DNA from: Phormidium sp. FACHB-1136
GTDB lineage: Bacteria > Cyanobacteriota > Cyanobacteriia > Phormidesmidales > Phormidesmidaceae
Length of the DNA stretch: 64,000 bases
Assembly: GCF_014697375.1 (NCBI RefSeq)
Contig: NZ_JACJRS010000024.1
Span: 1-64,000 of the forward strand
Direction of reading: 5' to 3'
In this document: one piece after another, positions 9,359 through 18,432 of the stretch
Numbering within the stretch: position 1 is the stretch's first letter
Layout of the letters: every line of letters begins with the position of its first letter
Program-made: the position numbers and the translations under genes
Notes under the pieces: generated by a model
Told to the model about the DNA's origin: nothing
Databases searched by the model: none
The model's input: only the letters and a program-made list of their open reading frames with translations

Positions 9359-10129
9359 ATGACATCTGAACAAGGAACCTTTGGCGCAACGGCCTCTCCC
9401 CTAGCGGCCCTAGCCCTCAAAGCCGTTGGATTGGTGGCCATTCTGTCCGCATTGCTCGACTATCTGATTCTCCTGTTTCCCCTTAATCTCACCAATACCC
9501 AGTGGCAATTGGCCACCACCACCCAATTGGTAGACCGAGGCATTGTGCCCCTGGTGGGTATGGCGATGCTGCTAGCGGGCTTTTGGATAGACAGCCAGGT
9601 GGGGCGCAATCCTGGGGCCAAGAGTTTATTTGCAGACTTGCGGTTTTGGGTCTGTGCCTTAGCCAGCCTATTGGGCTTGGTGTACCTGCTACTGTCGCTG
9701 CTGCATCTCAATGCGGTGCGCCTCTCCAGTCGTACGGCCCTAGAGCAGGTGAACGCAGAAGCCACCCAGGCGACAACGGAGCTAGAGCAACGGCTGTCTG
9801 CCGAATTGGGCCAGCAGCAAACCCAGCTTGGGGCACTGCTAGAAAATCCGAACCTGTTGTCCCAGGCGATTCAAAGCGGTCAGTTACCCCCCGAAATTCA
9901 GCAATACCAGAACAACCCAGAGGGGCTCAATCAATTTCTACAACAGCGGGCCGATCAAGCCCGTCAGCAAATTCAAACCGAAATTGGTACTCGCCGATCC
10001 GATGCGGAGCGACGGGTAAAAACCGAAGCCCGGAAGTCCGCGATTCGCACCTCGATCAATAGTCTGCTGCTCGCCGTTGGGTATTCCGTCATTGGTTGGA
10101 CAGGGCTACGTCGCTTGTTACGAGCCTAA
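9359..10129 (+). CDS. HpsJ-like membrane protein
   Basis: This 256-residue protein has about four membrane helices. There are three in the N-terminal half (about 15-35, 60-80 and 97-115) and one at the C-terminus. Between them is a long Gln/Glu-rich coiled-coil segment (about 120-225). The N-terminal pattern LDYLILLFPLNLTNTQWQLATTTQLVDRGIVPLVGMAML is what I recognise from the cyanobacterial HpsJ family. That family is linked to hormogonium polysaccharide secretion and gliding in Nostoc. No other hps genes are adjacent, so a direct role in motility is only an inference from family. Confidence 0.65.
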   Translation: MTSEQGTFGATASPLAALALKAVGLVAILSALLDYLILLFPLNLTNTQWQLATTTQLVDRGIVPLVGMAMLLAGFWIDSQVGRNPGAKSLFADLRFWVCALASLLGLVYLLLSLLHLNAVRLSSRTALEQVNAEATQATTELEQRLSAELGQQQTQLGALLENPNLLSQAIQSGQLPPEIQQYQNNPEGLNQFLQQRADQARQQIQTEIGTRRSDAERRVKTEARKSAIRTSINSLLLAVGYSVIGWTGLRRLLRA

Positions 10130-10205
10130 CCCGCATGACCCATAGCGATTGGGAAAAGCTCGTCATTCTCCCATGGGGAGAGGGACTTTGATCGGCCTTT
10201 CTAGC

Positions 10206-10230
10206 GCCCCTCTCCTACGGGGAGAGGGGC
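10206..10230. repeat. Palindromic dispersed repeat (CCCCTCTCC hairpin)
   Basis: GCCCCTCTCC and GGAGAGGGGC form a perfect 10-bp stem around TACGG. A related palindrome, CTCCCATGGGGAG, lies about 40 bp to the left. The same family recurs inside the methyltransferase gene near 63545-63625. It could act as a bidirectional terminator between the HpsJ-like gene and the response regulator. Confidence 0.7.
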
Positions 10231-10336
10231 TGGGGGTGTAGCTTGCTGCCTGTCGTGGGCTACCAGGGCATAGGGCCGCTGAGCTTACCCCGAACTGAGG
10301 TTACATTAGGTTGGCAACCTTCTGAGTCTGGATAGT

Positions 10337-11017
10337 TCAGTCCCCCAGGCGGTAGCCCTTGCCGTAAATGGTGTGGATGAGGGGGGCCGTGCCCTTGGGT
10401 TCAATTTTGCGCCGTAGTAGCCGCATTTGGGCGGCGAGTACATTGCTGCTGGGCAGGTCTTGGTCGCCCCATACGGCCTGATAGATCTGCTCATGGAGGA
10501 GCACCTGGTTGGGGTGGCGTAGCAGGTAGGCCAGCAAGGCGGTTTCCTTTTCCGATAGCTCGATAGTCTGCCCCTGGCGATAGGCCAACTGGTTAGCTGG
10601 GTCGAGGTCGAGGTCGCCAAAGGTAAGCCGGGGGCTGGGAGCTGGCCCTTCAATGACCGCAGACCGTCGCCCCAAGGCCCGCACCCTGGCCAGCAGTTCC
10701 CGTAGCTCGAAGGGTTTGATCAGATAGTCATCAGCCCCGGCATCGAGGCCGTCTACCCGGTCGTCGAGGGTGTCCTTGGCGGTGAGGAACAGCACCGGAG
10801 TCGGATCTTGGCGCGTTCGCAGCCGCCGACAAATCTCCAGCCCACTCAGTCCCGGTAGCATCCAGTCTAAAATCAGCAGGTCGTAGCCCCCCTGTTCGGC
10901 CATGGTGAGGCCCATGTCGCCATCGGTGGCCACATCCACCTGGTAACCTTCGCGGGTGAGCAATCGGCTGAGGGGATCGGTGAGTTCAACTTCGTCATCC
11001 ACAAGCAGAATGTGCAT
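10337..11017 (-). CDS. OmpR/PhoB-family response regulator (RppA-like)
   Basis: This 226-residue protein has an N-terminal receiver domain: the acidic pair DD near residues 7-8, phospho-acceptor Asp in LLILDWMLPG, and conserved Lys in DDYLIKPF. A C-terminal winged-helix DNA-binding domain follows (about 130-226; VLAAQMRLLRRKIEP and IHTIYGKGYRL). The receiver closely resembles cyanobacterial RppA, which with RppB answers redox or Ni signals. No histidine kinase gene is adjacent, so the partner and RppA identity remain unproven. Confidence 0.85.
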   Translation of the reverse strand: MHILLVDDEVELTDPLSRLLTREGYQVDVATDGDMGLTMAEQGGYDLLILDWMLPGLSGLEICRRLRTRQDPTPVLFLTAKDTLDDRVDGLDAGADDYLIKPFELRELLARVRALGRRSAVIEGPAPSPRLTFGDLDLDPANQLAYRQGQTIELSEKETALLAYLLRHPNQVLLHEQIYQAVWGDQDLPSSNVLAAQMRLLRRKIEPKGTAPLIHTIYGKGYRLGD

Positions 11018-11105
11018 GGTGCGCCCAACACAAAACGTCCAGACTAGGATTTTCTTACGGCTAGACCAGGGATTCTAAGCCGAGACTTCCCTAGCCAGAA
11101 TTTTT

Positions 11106-12185
11106 CTAGACGGGATGGAAGAAAAAGGCTGCACCTAGCAGGGCAAAGGTAGACAGTAGCAGCACTCCTTCTAGCCAGTTGGAGCGGCCATCCTGGCTAA
11201 TGAGATTCACGGTCGCCACCGCCACCGCCACCGCCACTACTTCAAATAGGCCGAAGTTCAAATCCATCGGCTGATCGATGATTTCCCCCACAATCACCAA
11301 CACTGGGGCCACCAGCAGCGCCACCAGCAAGCTCGACCCCATGGCCACCGAAACCGCGAGATCCATATTATCCTTAGTGGCCATGCGTACAGCGGTGACG
11401 TATTCCGCCGCACCGCCCACCAGGGGCAGCAAAATCACCCCGGTAAACAGCGGCGTTAGCCCTAGACTTTCGGCGGCTTCTTCGACAGCACCCACAAAAA
11501 TTTCTGACATCACCGCCACGCCCAGGGTGGCCAGCAGCAGCACCCCCACCCACAGCCACAGGTTCGGCTTGTCCTCGCTTTCACCTTCTCCATGGGGATG
11601 ATCGCTCACACCCACATCGTAGAGATAGCTATGGGTTTTGAGGGAAAACAGTAGGGTCAGGGCATAGACCGCAATCATCACCACCGCTACAACGACAGAC
11701 AACTGCCGAATCACCCCTGGCTCCACAATGTTGGAGGTGTTGATCACCAGGGCTGGAATCAGCACCGCCGTCACCGCTAGGCCCATGGTCGATCCGTTGA
11801 TGCCCGCCACCTTTTGGTTAAAGGTTTGCTCTTTGTAGCGCAGCCCGCCCACAAACATCGACAACCCCAGCACCAGCAGGGTATTGGCCAAAATCGACCC
11901 GGTAATACTGGCCTTCACAATGTCGATCAGGCCAGACTTGAGGGCCACTAGGGCAATAATCAACTCCGTGGCGTTGCCAAACACGGCATTCACCAAACCA
12001 CCAATGGTGGGGCCAGTCACCAGGGCCAATTCCTCGGTGGCGGTGCTGAGCCAGATGGCTAGGGGCAAAATCGCCACCGCCGAGAGCCCAAATACCGTCA
12101 ACGCACCCCACTCCAACCGCTCGGCCACAATGGCAATGGGGATAAATAACAGCAAACCGTAGGAAACAATGTTTTTGGTGGTCAT
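11106..12185 (-). CDS. cax: Calcium/proton antiporter (CaCA family)
   Basis: This 359-residue inner-membrane protein has about eleven hydrophobic helices in two homologous halves. Each half carries the alpha-repeat of the Cax/ChaA exchangers: GNATELIIALVALKSG in the first and GGAAEYVTAVRMATKD in the second. The paired acidic residues there bind Ca2+. A short charged loop (DHPHGEGESEDKP) separates the halves. It probably expels Ca2+ using the proton gradient, as in the related Synechocystis exchanger. It stands alone downstream of hemF on the same strand. Confidence 0.88.
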   Translation of the reverse strand: MTTKNIVSYGLLLFIPIAIVAERLEWGALTVFGLSAVAILPLAIWLSTATEELALVTGPTIGGLVNAVFGNATELIIALVALKSGLIDIVKASITGSILANTLLVLGLSMFVGGLRYKEQTFNQKVAGINGSTMGLAVTAVLIPALVINTSNIVEPGVIRQLSVVVAVVMIAVYALTLLFSLKTHSYLYDVGVSDHPHGEGESEDKPNLWLWVGVLLLATLGVAVMSEIFVGAVEEAAESLGLTPLFTGVILLPLVGGAAEYVTAVRMATKDNMDLAVSVAMGSSLLVALLVAPVLVIVGEIIDQPMDLNFGLFEVVAVAVAVATVNLISQDGRSNWLEGVLLLSTFALLGAAFFFHPV

Positions 12186-12305
12186 AGGGCATTGGGGACG
12201 AGTAGGGCCATCTCCAGGGAGACCCCCAGGGGAGATTTCCCAGGATTTTAACGGATCACCACCGCCCTAGACCTTGGTTGCCCACGAACCGTAACGACTA
12301 AGCCC

Positions 12306-13343
12306 TTAGGCGGTGGGCCAGTTTACCCAATCCTGGGGCTTCAGGAAGGTGTCGTAGAGCTTAGCCTCGATGCTGCCCGGTTCGGGGGTGTAGCCATATT
12401 CCCAGCGCACCAGGGGCGGCAGCGACATCAGAATCGACTCGGTGCGGCCATTGGTTTGGAGACCAAAAATGGTGCCTCGGTCGTAGACCAGGTTAAATTC
12501 CACGTAGCGACCCCGGCGATAGAGCTGGAACTGCCGCTCTCGGTCGCCGTATTCGTCGTTTTTGTGGCGTTCGGCAATGGGTACGTAGGCGGGTAGGAAG
12601 GAATTGCCGCAGGCCTGGGAGAAGGCAAACAGTTCTTCCCAGGATCGCTGGGGCAGTTCGCCGATGGACTGGCTCACTTGGTCGGCACCCTTGCCTTGGT
12701 CAGGGCCACGGTAGAGCAGCCCTTGGCCGTCTTGGTAGTCGAAGAAGATGCCGCCTACGCCACGGGTTTCTTGGCGGTGCTTGAGGTAAAAGTACTCGTC
12801 GCACCAGGGTTTGAAGACTTGGTAGTAGGCGGGATTGTGGCGATCACAGGTTTCCTGAATCGTCCGATGAAACTGCACCACATCGGCCTCGAAGGGATAG
12901 TAGGGGGTGAGGTCGATGCCGCCGCCAAACCACCACACCGGGCCAGCCTCGAAGTAGCGATAGTTGAGGTGAACGGTGGGAATGTAGGGGTTGCGGGGAT
13001 GCAGCACCATGGACGTGCCCGTGGCGTAGAAGCGATGTCCGGCGGCTTCGGGACGCTGCACCAAAATCGAGGGAGGCAGATGATCGCCCCACACTTCAGA
13101 GAAGTTGACGCCGCCCTGCTCGAACACGCCGCCCTGTTTGATCACCCGCGACCGACCGCCGCCGCCTTCGGGCCGTTCCCAGCTTTCTTCCTGGAATTTA
13201 GCCTCGCCATCGAGAGCCTCTAGCCCTTGGCAAATGTTGTCCTGAAGTTGCTTGAGCATGGCGCTGGCCCGTTCCCGCGAATCGGCGGGAGGGGGCGCGG
13301 TTTTGTTGGGGGCAGTTGGGTTGGGTGCTGAGGAAAGGGTCAT
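12306..13343 (-). CDS. hemF: Oxygen-dependent coproporphyrinogen III oxidase
   Basis: This 345-residue soluble enzyme converts coproporphyrinogen III to protoporphyrinogen IX with O2, a step in haem and chlorophyll synthesis. Family landmarks are all present: [55 protein letters not shown] and [31 protein letters not shown] near the C-terminus. The first 30 residues are a low-complexity Ala/Pro/Ser leader; a later in-frame ATG at about residue 29 could also be the start. Length and motifs fit an intact enzyme. Confidence 0.95.
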   Translation of the reverse strand: MTLSSAPNPTAPNKTAPPPADSRERASAMLKQLQDNICQGLEALDGEAKFQEESWERPEGGGGRSRVIKQGGVFEQGGVNFSEVWGDHLPPSILVQRPEAAGHRFYATGTSMVLHPRNPYIPTVHLNYRYFEAGPVWWFGGGIDLTPYYPFEADVVQFHRTIQETCDRHNPAYYQVFKPWCDEYFYLKHRQETRGVGGIFFDYQDGQGLLYRGPDQGKGADQVSQSIGELPQRSWEELFAFSQACGNSFLPAYVPIAERHKNDEYGDRERQFQLYRRGRYVEFNLVYDRGTIFGLQTNGRTESILMSLPPLVRWEYGYTPEPGSIEAKLYDTFLKPQDWVNWPTA

Positions 13344-13767
13344 AAATACTGAGCGTGCAAGGTTAAACCGGAAGTAACGATATCAGCTATCCGTTGTTTC
13401 ATCACGCTACCGTGAAACCTTCCCCCAGCGCTAAAGGCTCTAGGGATAATGTTGCGAAACTCAACATTTTGCGAACCGAAGTTTAAGTCTAACGTTCAAA
13501 TACGGAGGCCGTTTGCAGATCAACCGATCTAGGGCAGGGTGGGCAGAAGTTCCAAAACAGGCGATTTGCGGGGCTGGATCGATCCTCCAGCGAAAAACGG
13601 TTAATTTTGAACTACGGGGGGATGTCGCGCCCCCTAGCGTTAGCCCAGGATCGGGAAGACTGAGGCCGCAGGTTAACCTGGTAAGAATAGGTTAAGGGGT
13701 ACGGCTCTATCGCCGATTGTCCATGCGGGTGCTGCAACCCGACCGTTGCTGTCTGTGGAGACCGCTT
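13344..13767. other. Intergenic region upstream of hemF and the SRPBCC gene
   Basis: About 420 bp separate two divergent genes. A weak TTG-start frame (13513-13695) has no ribosome site and no recognisable protein pattern, so I do not call it. The stretch should hold the promoters of both genes; I see no clear operator. Confidence 0.5.
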
Positions 13768-14325
13768 ATGATTGCTGCCATGTTTAGGACCTGGTCACCT
13801 CAGGATTGGTCGTTTCCTCGGCCCTTTTTGTCGTTGATGCAGATCATTCAGCGCTGGGTGCAGGTGCAGCAACGGCTGGAAAAGTCCTACCGCATTGTCA
13901 GCACTGCCCCGGTAGAGACCCTGTGGCAAACCATTAACAACCTGGCCGATGTCTCCTGGCATCCCCTCCTCACCAGCACCAACGCACCCCAGGGGTTGAG
14001 TCCTAAACCGGGGCTGATCTACCGCGCTTTCACCCGCTTTTGCCCCATTCCGGTGTCGATTTTTGTGGAGCGGGTGCTGCCCCAGGAGATGATCAGCATT
14101 CGGGTCCTGCCCGTCCCCGGCCTAGAGGAACGGGTAACCTACGAACTGAAATCGACCCTGGGCGGCACCCAAATTTCCTATTCAGTCACGCTCCAGGGCT
14201 GGCTATCTCCCCTGGCTTGGTCTCTCTTGCGACCCTACGCGGCCAAGGTGGCCACCGCCTTAGCTGAAGCCGCCGAAGCCCCCCCGACATTTCAAGGAAC
14301 CCGATCACGATTCCAGACTTGGTAG
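13768..14325 (+). CDS. SRPBCC-fold protein (polyketide cyclase/dehydrase-like)
   Basis: This protein of about 185 residues has an SRPBCC (START/Bet v1-like) domain from about residue 40: YRIVSTAPVETLWQTINNLADVSWHP is the usual first strand and helices. A long C-terminal helix (LLRPYAAKVATALAEAAE) is also typical. Such folds bind hydrophobic ligands. I place the start at 13768 because GGAG stands 7-8 nt ahead of that ATG; earlier starts at 13717 (TTG) and 13723 (ATG) lack one. The stop codon lies in the first unit of a 31-bp tandem repeat, so the 3' end may have been reshaped by it. Ligand unknown. Confidence 0.7.
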   Translation: MIAAMFRTWSPQDWSFPRPFLSLMQIIQRWVQVQQRLEKSYRIVSTAPVETLWQTINNLADVSWHPLLTSTNAPQGLSPKPGLIYRAFTRFCPIPVSIFVERVLPQEMISIRVLPVPGLEERVTYELKSTLGGTQISYSVTLQGWLSPLAWSLLRPYAAKVATALAEAAEAPPTFQGTRSRFQTW

Positions 14326-14378
14326 GGTTCGCCGTTGACAAGGCACCACTTGGTAGGGTTCGCCGTTGACAAGGCACC
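14317..14378 (+). repeat. Two exact 31-bp tandem copies
   Basis: The unit starts ACTTGGTAGGGTTCGCCG and ends GACAAGGCACC; two identical copies abut (14317-14347 and 14348-14378). The first contains the TAG stop of the SRPBCC gene. Confidence 0.9.
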
Positions 14379-14639
14379 CCAATGCCGATCTGCTGGACAA
14401 CACCCCGTTCACGCCTCCGCTAGACAGGCCCCCATCTCAGCCCAAGGGAACTCCAACCCAGGGCTAGGGAGATCTCTGTGAAGATACGTCACAACTTATC
14501 CTTAAGCCATCTCCAGCCCTAGCCATTTAAGTGTTACTACGGGTATAATCGCCAAAAGATTTACCATCAACCCCAGGAAAAACACTGGAATGGTTTGTCT
14601 TTTTGATTTTGAATCTTCTTAACATACCGGGAGTCTACG

Positions 14640-15500
14640 ATGCAGACATTACGCACCTTGCCGACCGTGCTACTCTCCGGGGCCATCGCTGCCCTAACGG
14701 CCTTCCCCGCCCTCGCCCAGATTCAATACACTTCTGATGGCTTCCGGGATGGGGTGACTAACGGCATCGTTGGCAATGGTGCAGCCCCAGGATTCGAGCT
14801 GTTTGGCGCGGGCCACGTGCAGCAAGGGAATCGCCTCATCGTAGGTATCAGCAGCCATATGCCCTTTGGCGGCTTTTCTAGCACAGGGGTGCAGGGCGGG
14901 AGCATTACTTGGGGCGATCTGTTTCTCAATTTCTCGCCAGACGATGACTTTGAAACCGCCTTGGCAGCGGGCAAAGTTTATGGGGTACGCTTCAATCCGT
15001 TTAATGACTCCCCGGTGGCTCTAGGGGTTTATCAGGTGACGGGTACGGCCAGTGTAGCCAGTGTTAACCAAGGGTTTGCCTCGGTGAATGCTTATATCAA
15101 TCACGTCACTGCGGCTGGGCAAACCCCTTACTTTGGCACGACGGTCATGGATAGTAGCTTCAACTACCTCAACCGCACCAAAAGCAATAATGTTATTGCC
15201 TCTGGCCATCTTTTATCCACCGACGTGGAATACATCCAAGACCTGACCACCCTGGGCTTCGCCAGCGACTTTGGCTTTGGGGATAACCTCGCCCAAACCG
15301 GGGCCTATACCCATGGCCTTAGCTTCAGCTTGGATAGTCTGCCTGGGGGCCGCTTCCTCGCCCATTTCTGGGCTGAATGCATCAACGATGGAATGGCCTT
15401 TAGGGGCGAACTTCAGGCGGTGCCAGAGCCTTCTATGCTCCTTGGTTTTGCCAGTTTGGGTATGCTGGCCTTGGCTACGGGCAAGCGCCGCCCATCCTAG
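14640..15500 (+). CDS. PEP-CTERM sorting domain protein
   Basis: This 286-residue secreted protein has a Sec signal peptide ending near ALA-Q (about residue 26). Its body is beta-rich with no cysteine motif. It ends in a PEP-CTERM tail: VPEP, a hydrophobic helix (about 262-278), then GKRRPS. That tail is recognised and processed by exosortase EpsH-type enzymes and links such proteins to exopolysaccharide. GGGAG precedes the ATG by about 8 nt. The body (residues about 30-255) matches no family I can name. No exosortase gene lies in the window. A 310-bp non-coding stretch upstream contains the 31-bp tandem repeat and no other evident element. Confidence 0.85.
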   Translation: MQTLRTLPTVLLSGAIAALTAFPALAQIQYTSDGFRDGVTNGIVGNGAAPGFELFGAGHVQQGNRLIVGISSHMPFGGFSSTGVQGGSITWGDLFLNFSPDDDFETALAAGKVYGVRFNPFNDSPVALGVYQVTGTASVASVNQGFASVNAYINHVTAAGQTPYFGTTVMDSSFNYLNRTKSNNVIASGHLLSTDVEYIQDLTTLGFASDFGFGDNLAQTGAYTHGLSFSLDSLPGGRFLAHFWAECINDGMAFRGELQAVPEPSMLLGFASLGMLALATGKRRPS

Positions 15501-15582
15501 GGCGTATCATCCTACTGAAACACAGGCACCACCTACCCCTCCGGCCCCTGAAGGTCACGGAGGGATAGCTTGCCGTTGAGCC

Positions 15583-16335
15583 TTAGATTCCGGATCCGTC
15601 GAAGAATTCGTCAATGGTGCGGTCTTGGATGCGGCAGAGAACACGATCTCCCCGACCAGCGGCGACCATATTGGCCAGTTCGTGCTCTAGGGTAGGCGGG
15701 GTGGCTTGGCCGATGGCCTGCACCTGTTGCTCTAGAGCCTCAATGCGGTCTACCAGGGCGCGAATCACCTGGGCCTCGGAGTCGGGGAGGCGACCATGAT
15801 CGAGGGGCTCTACCCGTTCTCCAGAGCGATAGACGACCCGACCGGGCACTCCCACCACGGTGCAGTCGGAGGGCACTTCGCGCAGCACCACGGAACCCGC
15901 CCCAATGCGGACATTGTTACCAATTTGGATGTTGCCCAGCACCTTGGCTCCGGCACCGACGACGACGTTTTCGCCCAGGGTGGGGTGGCGCTTGCCGCTT
16001 TCCTTGCCCGTGCCGCCCAGGGTCACGCCTTGGTAAATCAGGGCATAGTCACCGACGATGGCGGTTTCGCCAATCACCACCCCCATGCCGTGGTCGATAA
16101 ATACGCCCCGGCCAATGGTGGCCCCTGGGTGAATTTCAATTCCGGTGAGGAACCGCGCCAGATGAGACAGCATCCGAGGCAGGACGGGAATGCCAAGAGT
16201 CCACAGCCAGTGGCTAAACCGATGCATGGCCAGGGCATGGAAGCCGGGATAGGACGTGATCACCTCTAGCCAGTTGCGGGCGGCGGGATCACGCTCGAAG
16301 ACCACACGAAAGTCTGCAACCAGAGTTTTAAGCAC
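15583..16335 (-). CDS. cysE: Serine O-acetyltransferase
   Basis: This 250-residue enzyme acetylates L-serine with acetyl-CoA, the first step of cysteine synthesis. The N-terminal helical part (about 1-60) precedes a left-handed beta-helix of hexapeptide repeats. The CysE hallmarks are [27 protein letters not shown], with catalytic Asp and His in DHGMG, and [22 protein letters not shown] variable C-terminal extension of about 60 residues follows the catalytic core. It stands alone, convergent with the PEP-CTERM gene. Confidence 0.93.
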   Translation of the reverse strand: MLKTLVADFRVVFERDPAARNWLEVITSYPGFHALAMHRFSHWLWTLGIPVLPRMLSHLARFLTGIEIHPGATIGRGVFIDHGMGVVIGETAIVGDYALIYQGVTLGGTGKESGKRHPTLGENVVVGAGAKVLGNIQIGNNVRIGAGSVVLREVPSDCTVVGVPGRVVYRSGERVEPLDHGRLPDSEAQVIRALVDRIEALEQQVQAIGQATPPTLEHELANMVAAGRGDRVLCRIQDRTIDEFFDGSGI

Positions 16336-16372
16336 AGGTTTCCAGAAGAATGAGCAAGGGCACTAATATCCT

Positions 16373-16460
16373 AGCGTGGGATTGGTGTTACCCGATAGGG
16401 TTAGGGGCTAACGGTGAGCGTGGGATTGGTGTTACCCGATAGGGTTAGGGGCTAACGGGG
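16373..16460. repeat. 44-bp tandem duplication overlapping a gene end
   Basis: Two copies of a 44-bp unit (16373-16416 and 16417-16460) share AGCGTGGGATTGGTGTTACC at their start. The second copy contains the stop codon and last residues of the gene at 16445-16933, followed by a partial GGGGCTAACGG repeat. Confidence 0.85.
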
Positions 16461-16933
16461 CTAACGGTGAGGGAGTAATTGATCCGCTGGCCTTGGTTGT
16501 GGGATCCCACCCAAAGGCGGTAGGTGCCCGCTGGCAGGTCTTGGGCCTGAATTTGGGCGTCGGGGTTGCGACGGCTGATATCTTCGCCACAGTGCACGAG
16601 ACTATCGTTGGGGCCTTGCATCAGTAGGGTGGTGTCGTCGCCGCCGCTGTTCACTTGGAGGGTGAGTTGGGCCATAGGGTCTTGCAGGGTGAGGATGTGG
16701 TCGGGGGCGGTATCGGCAAAACCCGTGCAAATGAGGCCCTGATGATCGCGCATAGCGATGTTGGACAGGGCAAAAATGCCCGCAGTCGTGCCATTTACGG
16801 TGGCGGTGGGCTGGTTGGTCGATAGGGAGATGGACGCAAAGTTAGCGGCCTGGGCGAGGGCTGCCGTCCCGACGCTCCCCAGGGCCAACAGGGTGAGGGC
16901 AACAAATCCGTATTGCTGATGCCGAATACCCAT
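16445..16933 (-). CDS. Secreted protein with pre-peptidase C-terminal-like domain
   Basis: This 162-residue protein has a Sec signal peptide (about 1-30, cleavage near AQA-A). A single beta-sandwich domain follows. Its pattern (DTAPDHILTLQDPMAQLTLQV, then LPAGTYRLWVGSHNQG, then INYSLTVS) resembles pre-peptidase C-terminal (PPC) domains of secreted cyanobacterial proteins. AAGGGAG precedes the ATG at a good distance. Two cysteines may form a disulfide. Function unknown. The 3' end overlaps a 44-bp tandem duplication. Confidence 0.6.
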   Translation of the reverse strand: MGIRHQQYGFVALTLLALGSVGTAALAQAANFASISLSTNQPTATVNGTTAGIFALSNIAMRDHQGLICTGFADTAPDHILTLQDPMAQLTLQVNSGGDDTTLLMQGPNDSLVHCGEDISRRNPDAQIQAQDLPAGTYRLWVGSHNQGQRINYSLTVSPVSP

Positions 16934-17087
16934 GGCGATCTCCCTTCATGACAAAACCTACTTCTACGATGCGTCACCCCATCCCGCCGTGATCCCCGCT
17001 GTGGACAGAAGTTAAACTGGCTGAGGGATCTGGCGGCGTCCAGTTTGACCTTGGAGCGGTGAGCGGCAGTCTAGGCAGGATAGCGCG

Positions 17088-17246
17088 ATGGAAGTTCTTT
17101 GGCTGTTGATTTGCGGGGCGGTGGCCTGGGTGGTGGGCACCACCGTGGACTTGTTGCCCAGCCTGGGGCAGTTCTTTGTGCCGTCTAAAGGAGTCTGGCT
17201 GATCCTGGGGCTGGGGTTGGCGGCGTGGCTGCTTCACGAGGACTAG
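17088..17246 (+). CDS. 52-residue two-helix membrane protein (unrecognised)
   Basis: This short frame of 52 residues has two hydrophobic helices (about 3-24 and 36-50), joined by a turn containing PSLGQFFVPSKG, and ends HED. AGGA lies 7 nt ahead of the ATG. It sits between the PPC-like gene and the bactofilin gene, on the opposite strand to both. I do not recognise a family. The ribosome site and coherent hairpin topology make it a credible small protein. Confidence 0.5.
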   Translation: MEVLWLLICGAVAWVVGTTVDLLPSLGQFFVPSKGVWLILGLGLAAWLLHED

Positions 17247-17271
17247 CGAACGCCGCATCGGGATGCTGGCC

Positions 17272-17667
17272 CTAGACCTCGGTGGTGCCGTAGAGTTCGG
17301 GCAGTTCGCGGGCGGGGGGGAGGGATTTGGCATCGCGGGTTTCGATGTATCCGGTGTAGTAGGCTCCGGGTTCTATTTCCAGGGATCCGGCCACCACGTC
17401 CCCCTCTAGGCGGGCGGTGCGGCTGAGGGTGAGCTTGCCCTCGGCCCACACCTTGGCCTTCAAAACACCCTGTACCACAATATTTTTAGCCTTCACCTCT
17501 GGCCCCTCCACCAGACCGGAGGTGGAAATTTCTAAATCGCCATTGACCTCAACGGTGCCGTGGATAATGCCATCCACCCGCAACATGCCCTCGGCGTGGA
17601 GCACCCCTTCAAACTCGGTTTTTTGGCTCAGATAGGTGAGCAGCGGCGTGGGTTTACGTTTGAACAT
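17272..17667 (-). CDS. Bactofilin
   Basis: This polymer-forming cytoskeletal protein has about 131 residues. The body is a right-handed beta-helix typical of bactofilins (LRVDGIIHGTVEVNGDLEIS, then VKAKNIVVQGVLKAKVWA, then LEGDVVAGSLEIEPGAYYTG) with short flexible ends. I start it at the ATG at 17667, where GGAGAAGG lies about 9 nt upstream; an in-frame ATG at 17694 would add nine residues. Bactofilins form nucleotide-free filaments at membranes and help shape cells. The gene is monocistronic here. Confidence 0.87.
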   Translation of the reverse strand: MFKRKPTPLLTYLSQKTEFEGVLHAEGMLRVDGIIHGTVEVNGDLEISTSGLVEGPEVKAKNIVVQGVLKAKVWAEGKLTLSRTARLEGDVVAGSLEIEPGAYYTGYIETRDAKSLPPARELPELYGTTEV

Positions 17668-17970
17668 AGATGGCCTTCTCCCGGCAGGGAACACGACGGC
17701 TAGGACGACCGCTAGCCTTGCAGGGTGGTATTCCGCTAGGGCATTAGGTCAACGTCAGTGTACCGTAATCCGCAAATCCGAAGAAACTTGGAAGAAATCG
17801 CCTGGATTTAAAAAATACGGGGATCAATATAAACAGAGGATAAACAAGCCTGTTTTTTAGGACTTTAGATTTTTGGGCTTGACACCAGCGCTGGAGAAGA
17901 GGCGCTGCCCCTCAGCTCAACGTCCGACCATCTCGGTCACCCATAACAAATCACCATGAGGGATACTCCA

Positions 17971-18432
17971 ATGACGGTTGCTAATTTTCGTCCCCACGTT
18001 TCACCGACGGTCACCGAAGACGCCGTTCGTCTCTTTCACCAGGCTCCGACGGATTGCCAGTTGGTGACCCTGTGGCAAGCCTACGATACCCTGGGCCAAG
18101 CCTTTGGTACTGTGGCTCCTTTGGCCCTGTTTTCCCAGGCGGTGCAGCAGTTGGTGCAGCAGATGCAGCAAATGAGTCGGGAGGAGCAACTCGATATTTG
18201 TCGGGATATTCTGGGCCACACCGACACCCGCTTTGCCCAGGCCTATCAGGCGTTGAACCCCAATATGAAGCTGGCCTTTTGGCATCGTTTGTTTAGCCGG
18301 GGGCGCAACCTACCCTGGGAAGCGGTGGTGGAACGGGCCAATCAGCAGGCGGATACCTATCTCCTGCGGTCGCGGTTGGGGACGATGGGTCTGAACGAAC
18401 GGCTCCACTTTTTGCGGCAGGTGGTGGCCTAG
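17971..18432 (+). CDS. Helical carotenoid protein (OCP N-terminal-domain homologue)
   Basis: This 153-residue all-helical protein matches the N-terminal, carotenoid-binding half of the orange carotenoid protein and lacks the C-terminal sensory domain. Conserved positions match OCP residues that contact the carotenoid: Trp35 and Tyr38 in LVTLWQAYDTLG (OCP Trp41 and Tyr44) and Trp104 in NPNMKLAFWHRL (OCP Trp110, with the Asn ahead of it). A final Arg in HFLRQVVA corresponds to OCP Arg155. HCPs bind canthaxanthin or echinenone and act as singlet-oxygen quenchers or, in some clades, phycobilisome quenchers. GAGGG precedes the ATG at 17971; an ATG at 17956 is less likely. No ketolase or FRP gene is nearby, so the clade and ligand are unknown. 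Confidence 0.85.
   Translation: MTVANFRPHVSPTVTEDAVRLFHQAPTDCQLVTLWQAYDTLGQAFGTVAPLALFSQAVQQLVQQMQQMSREEQLDICRDILGHTDTRFAQAYQALNPNMKLAFWHRLFSRGRNLPWEAVVERANQQADTYLLRSRLGTMGLNERLHFLRQVVA

Noticed and set aside
13513-13695. 60-codon ORF upstream of the SRPBCC gene
   Set aside because: TTG start, no ribosome site, no coherent protein pattern.
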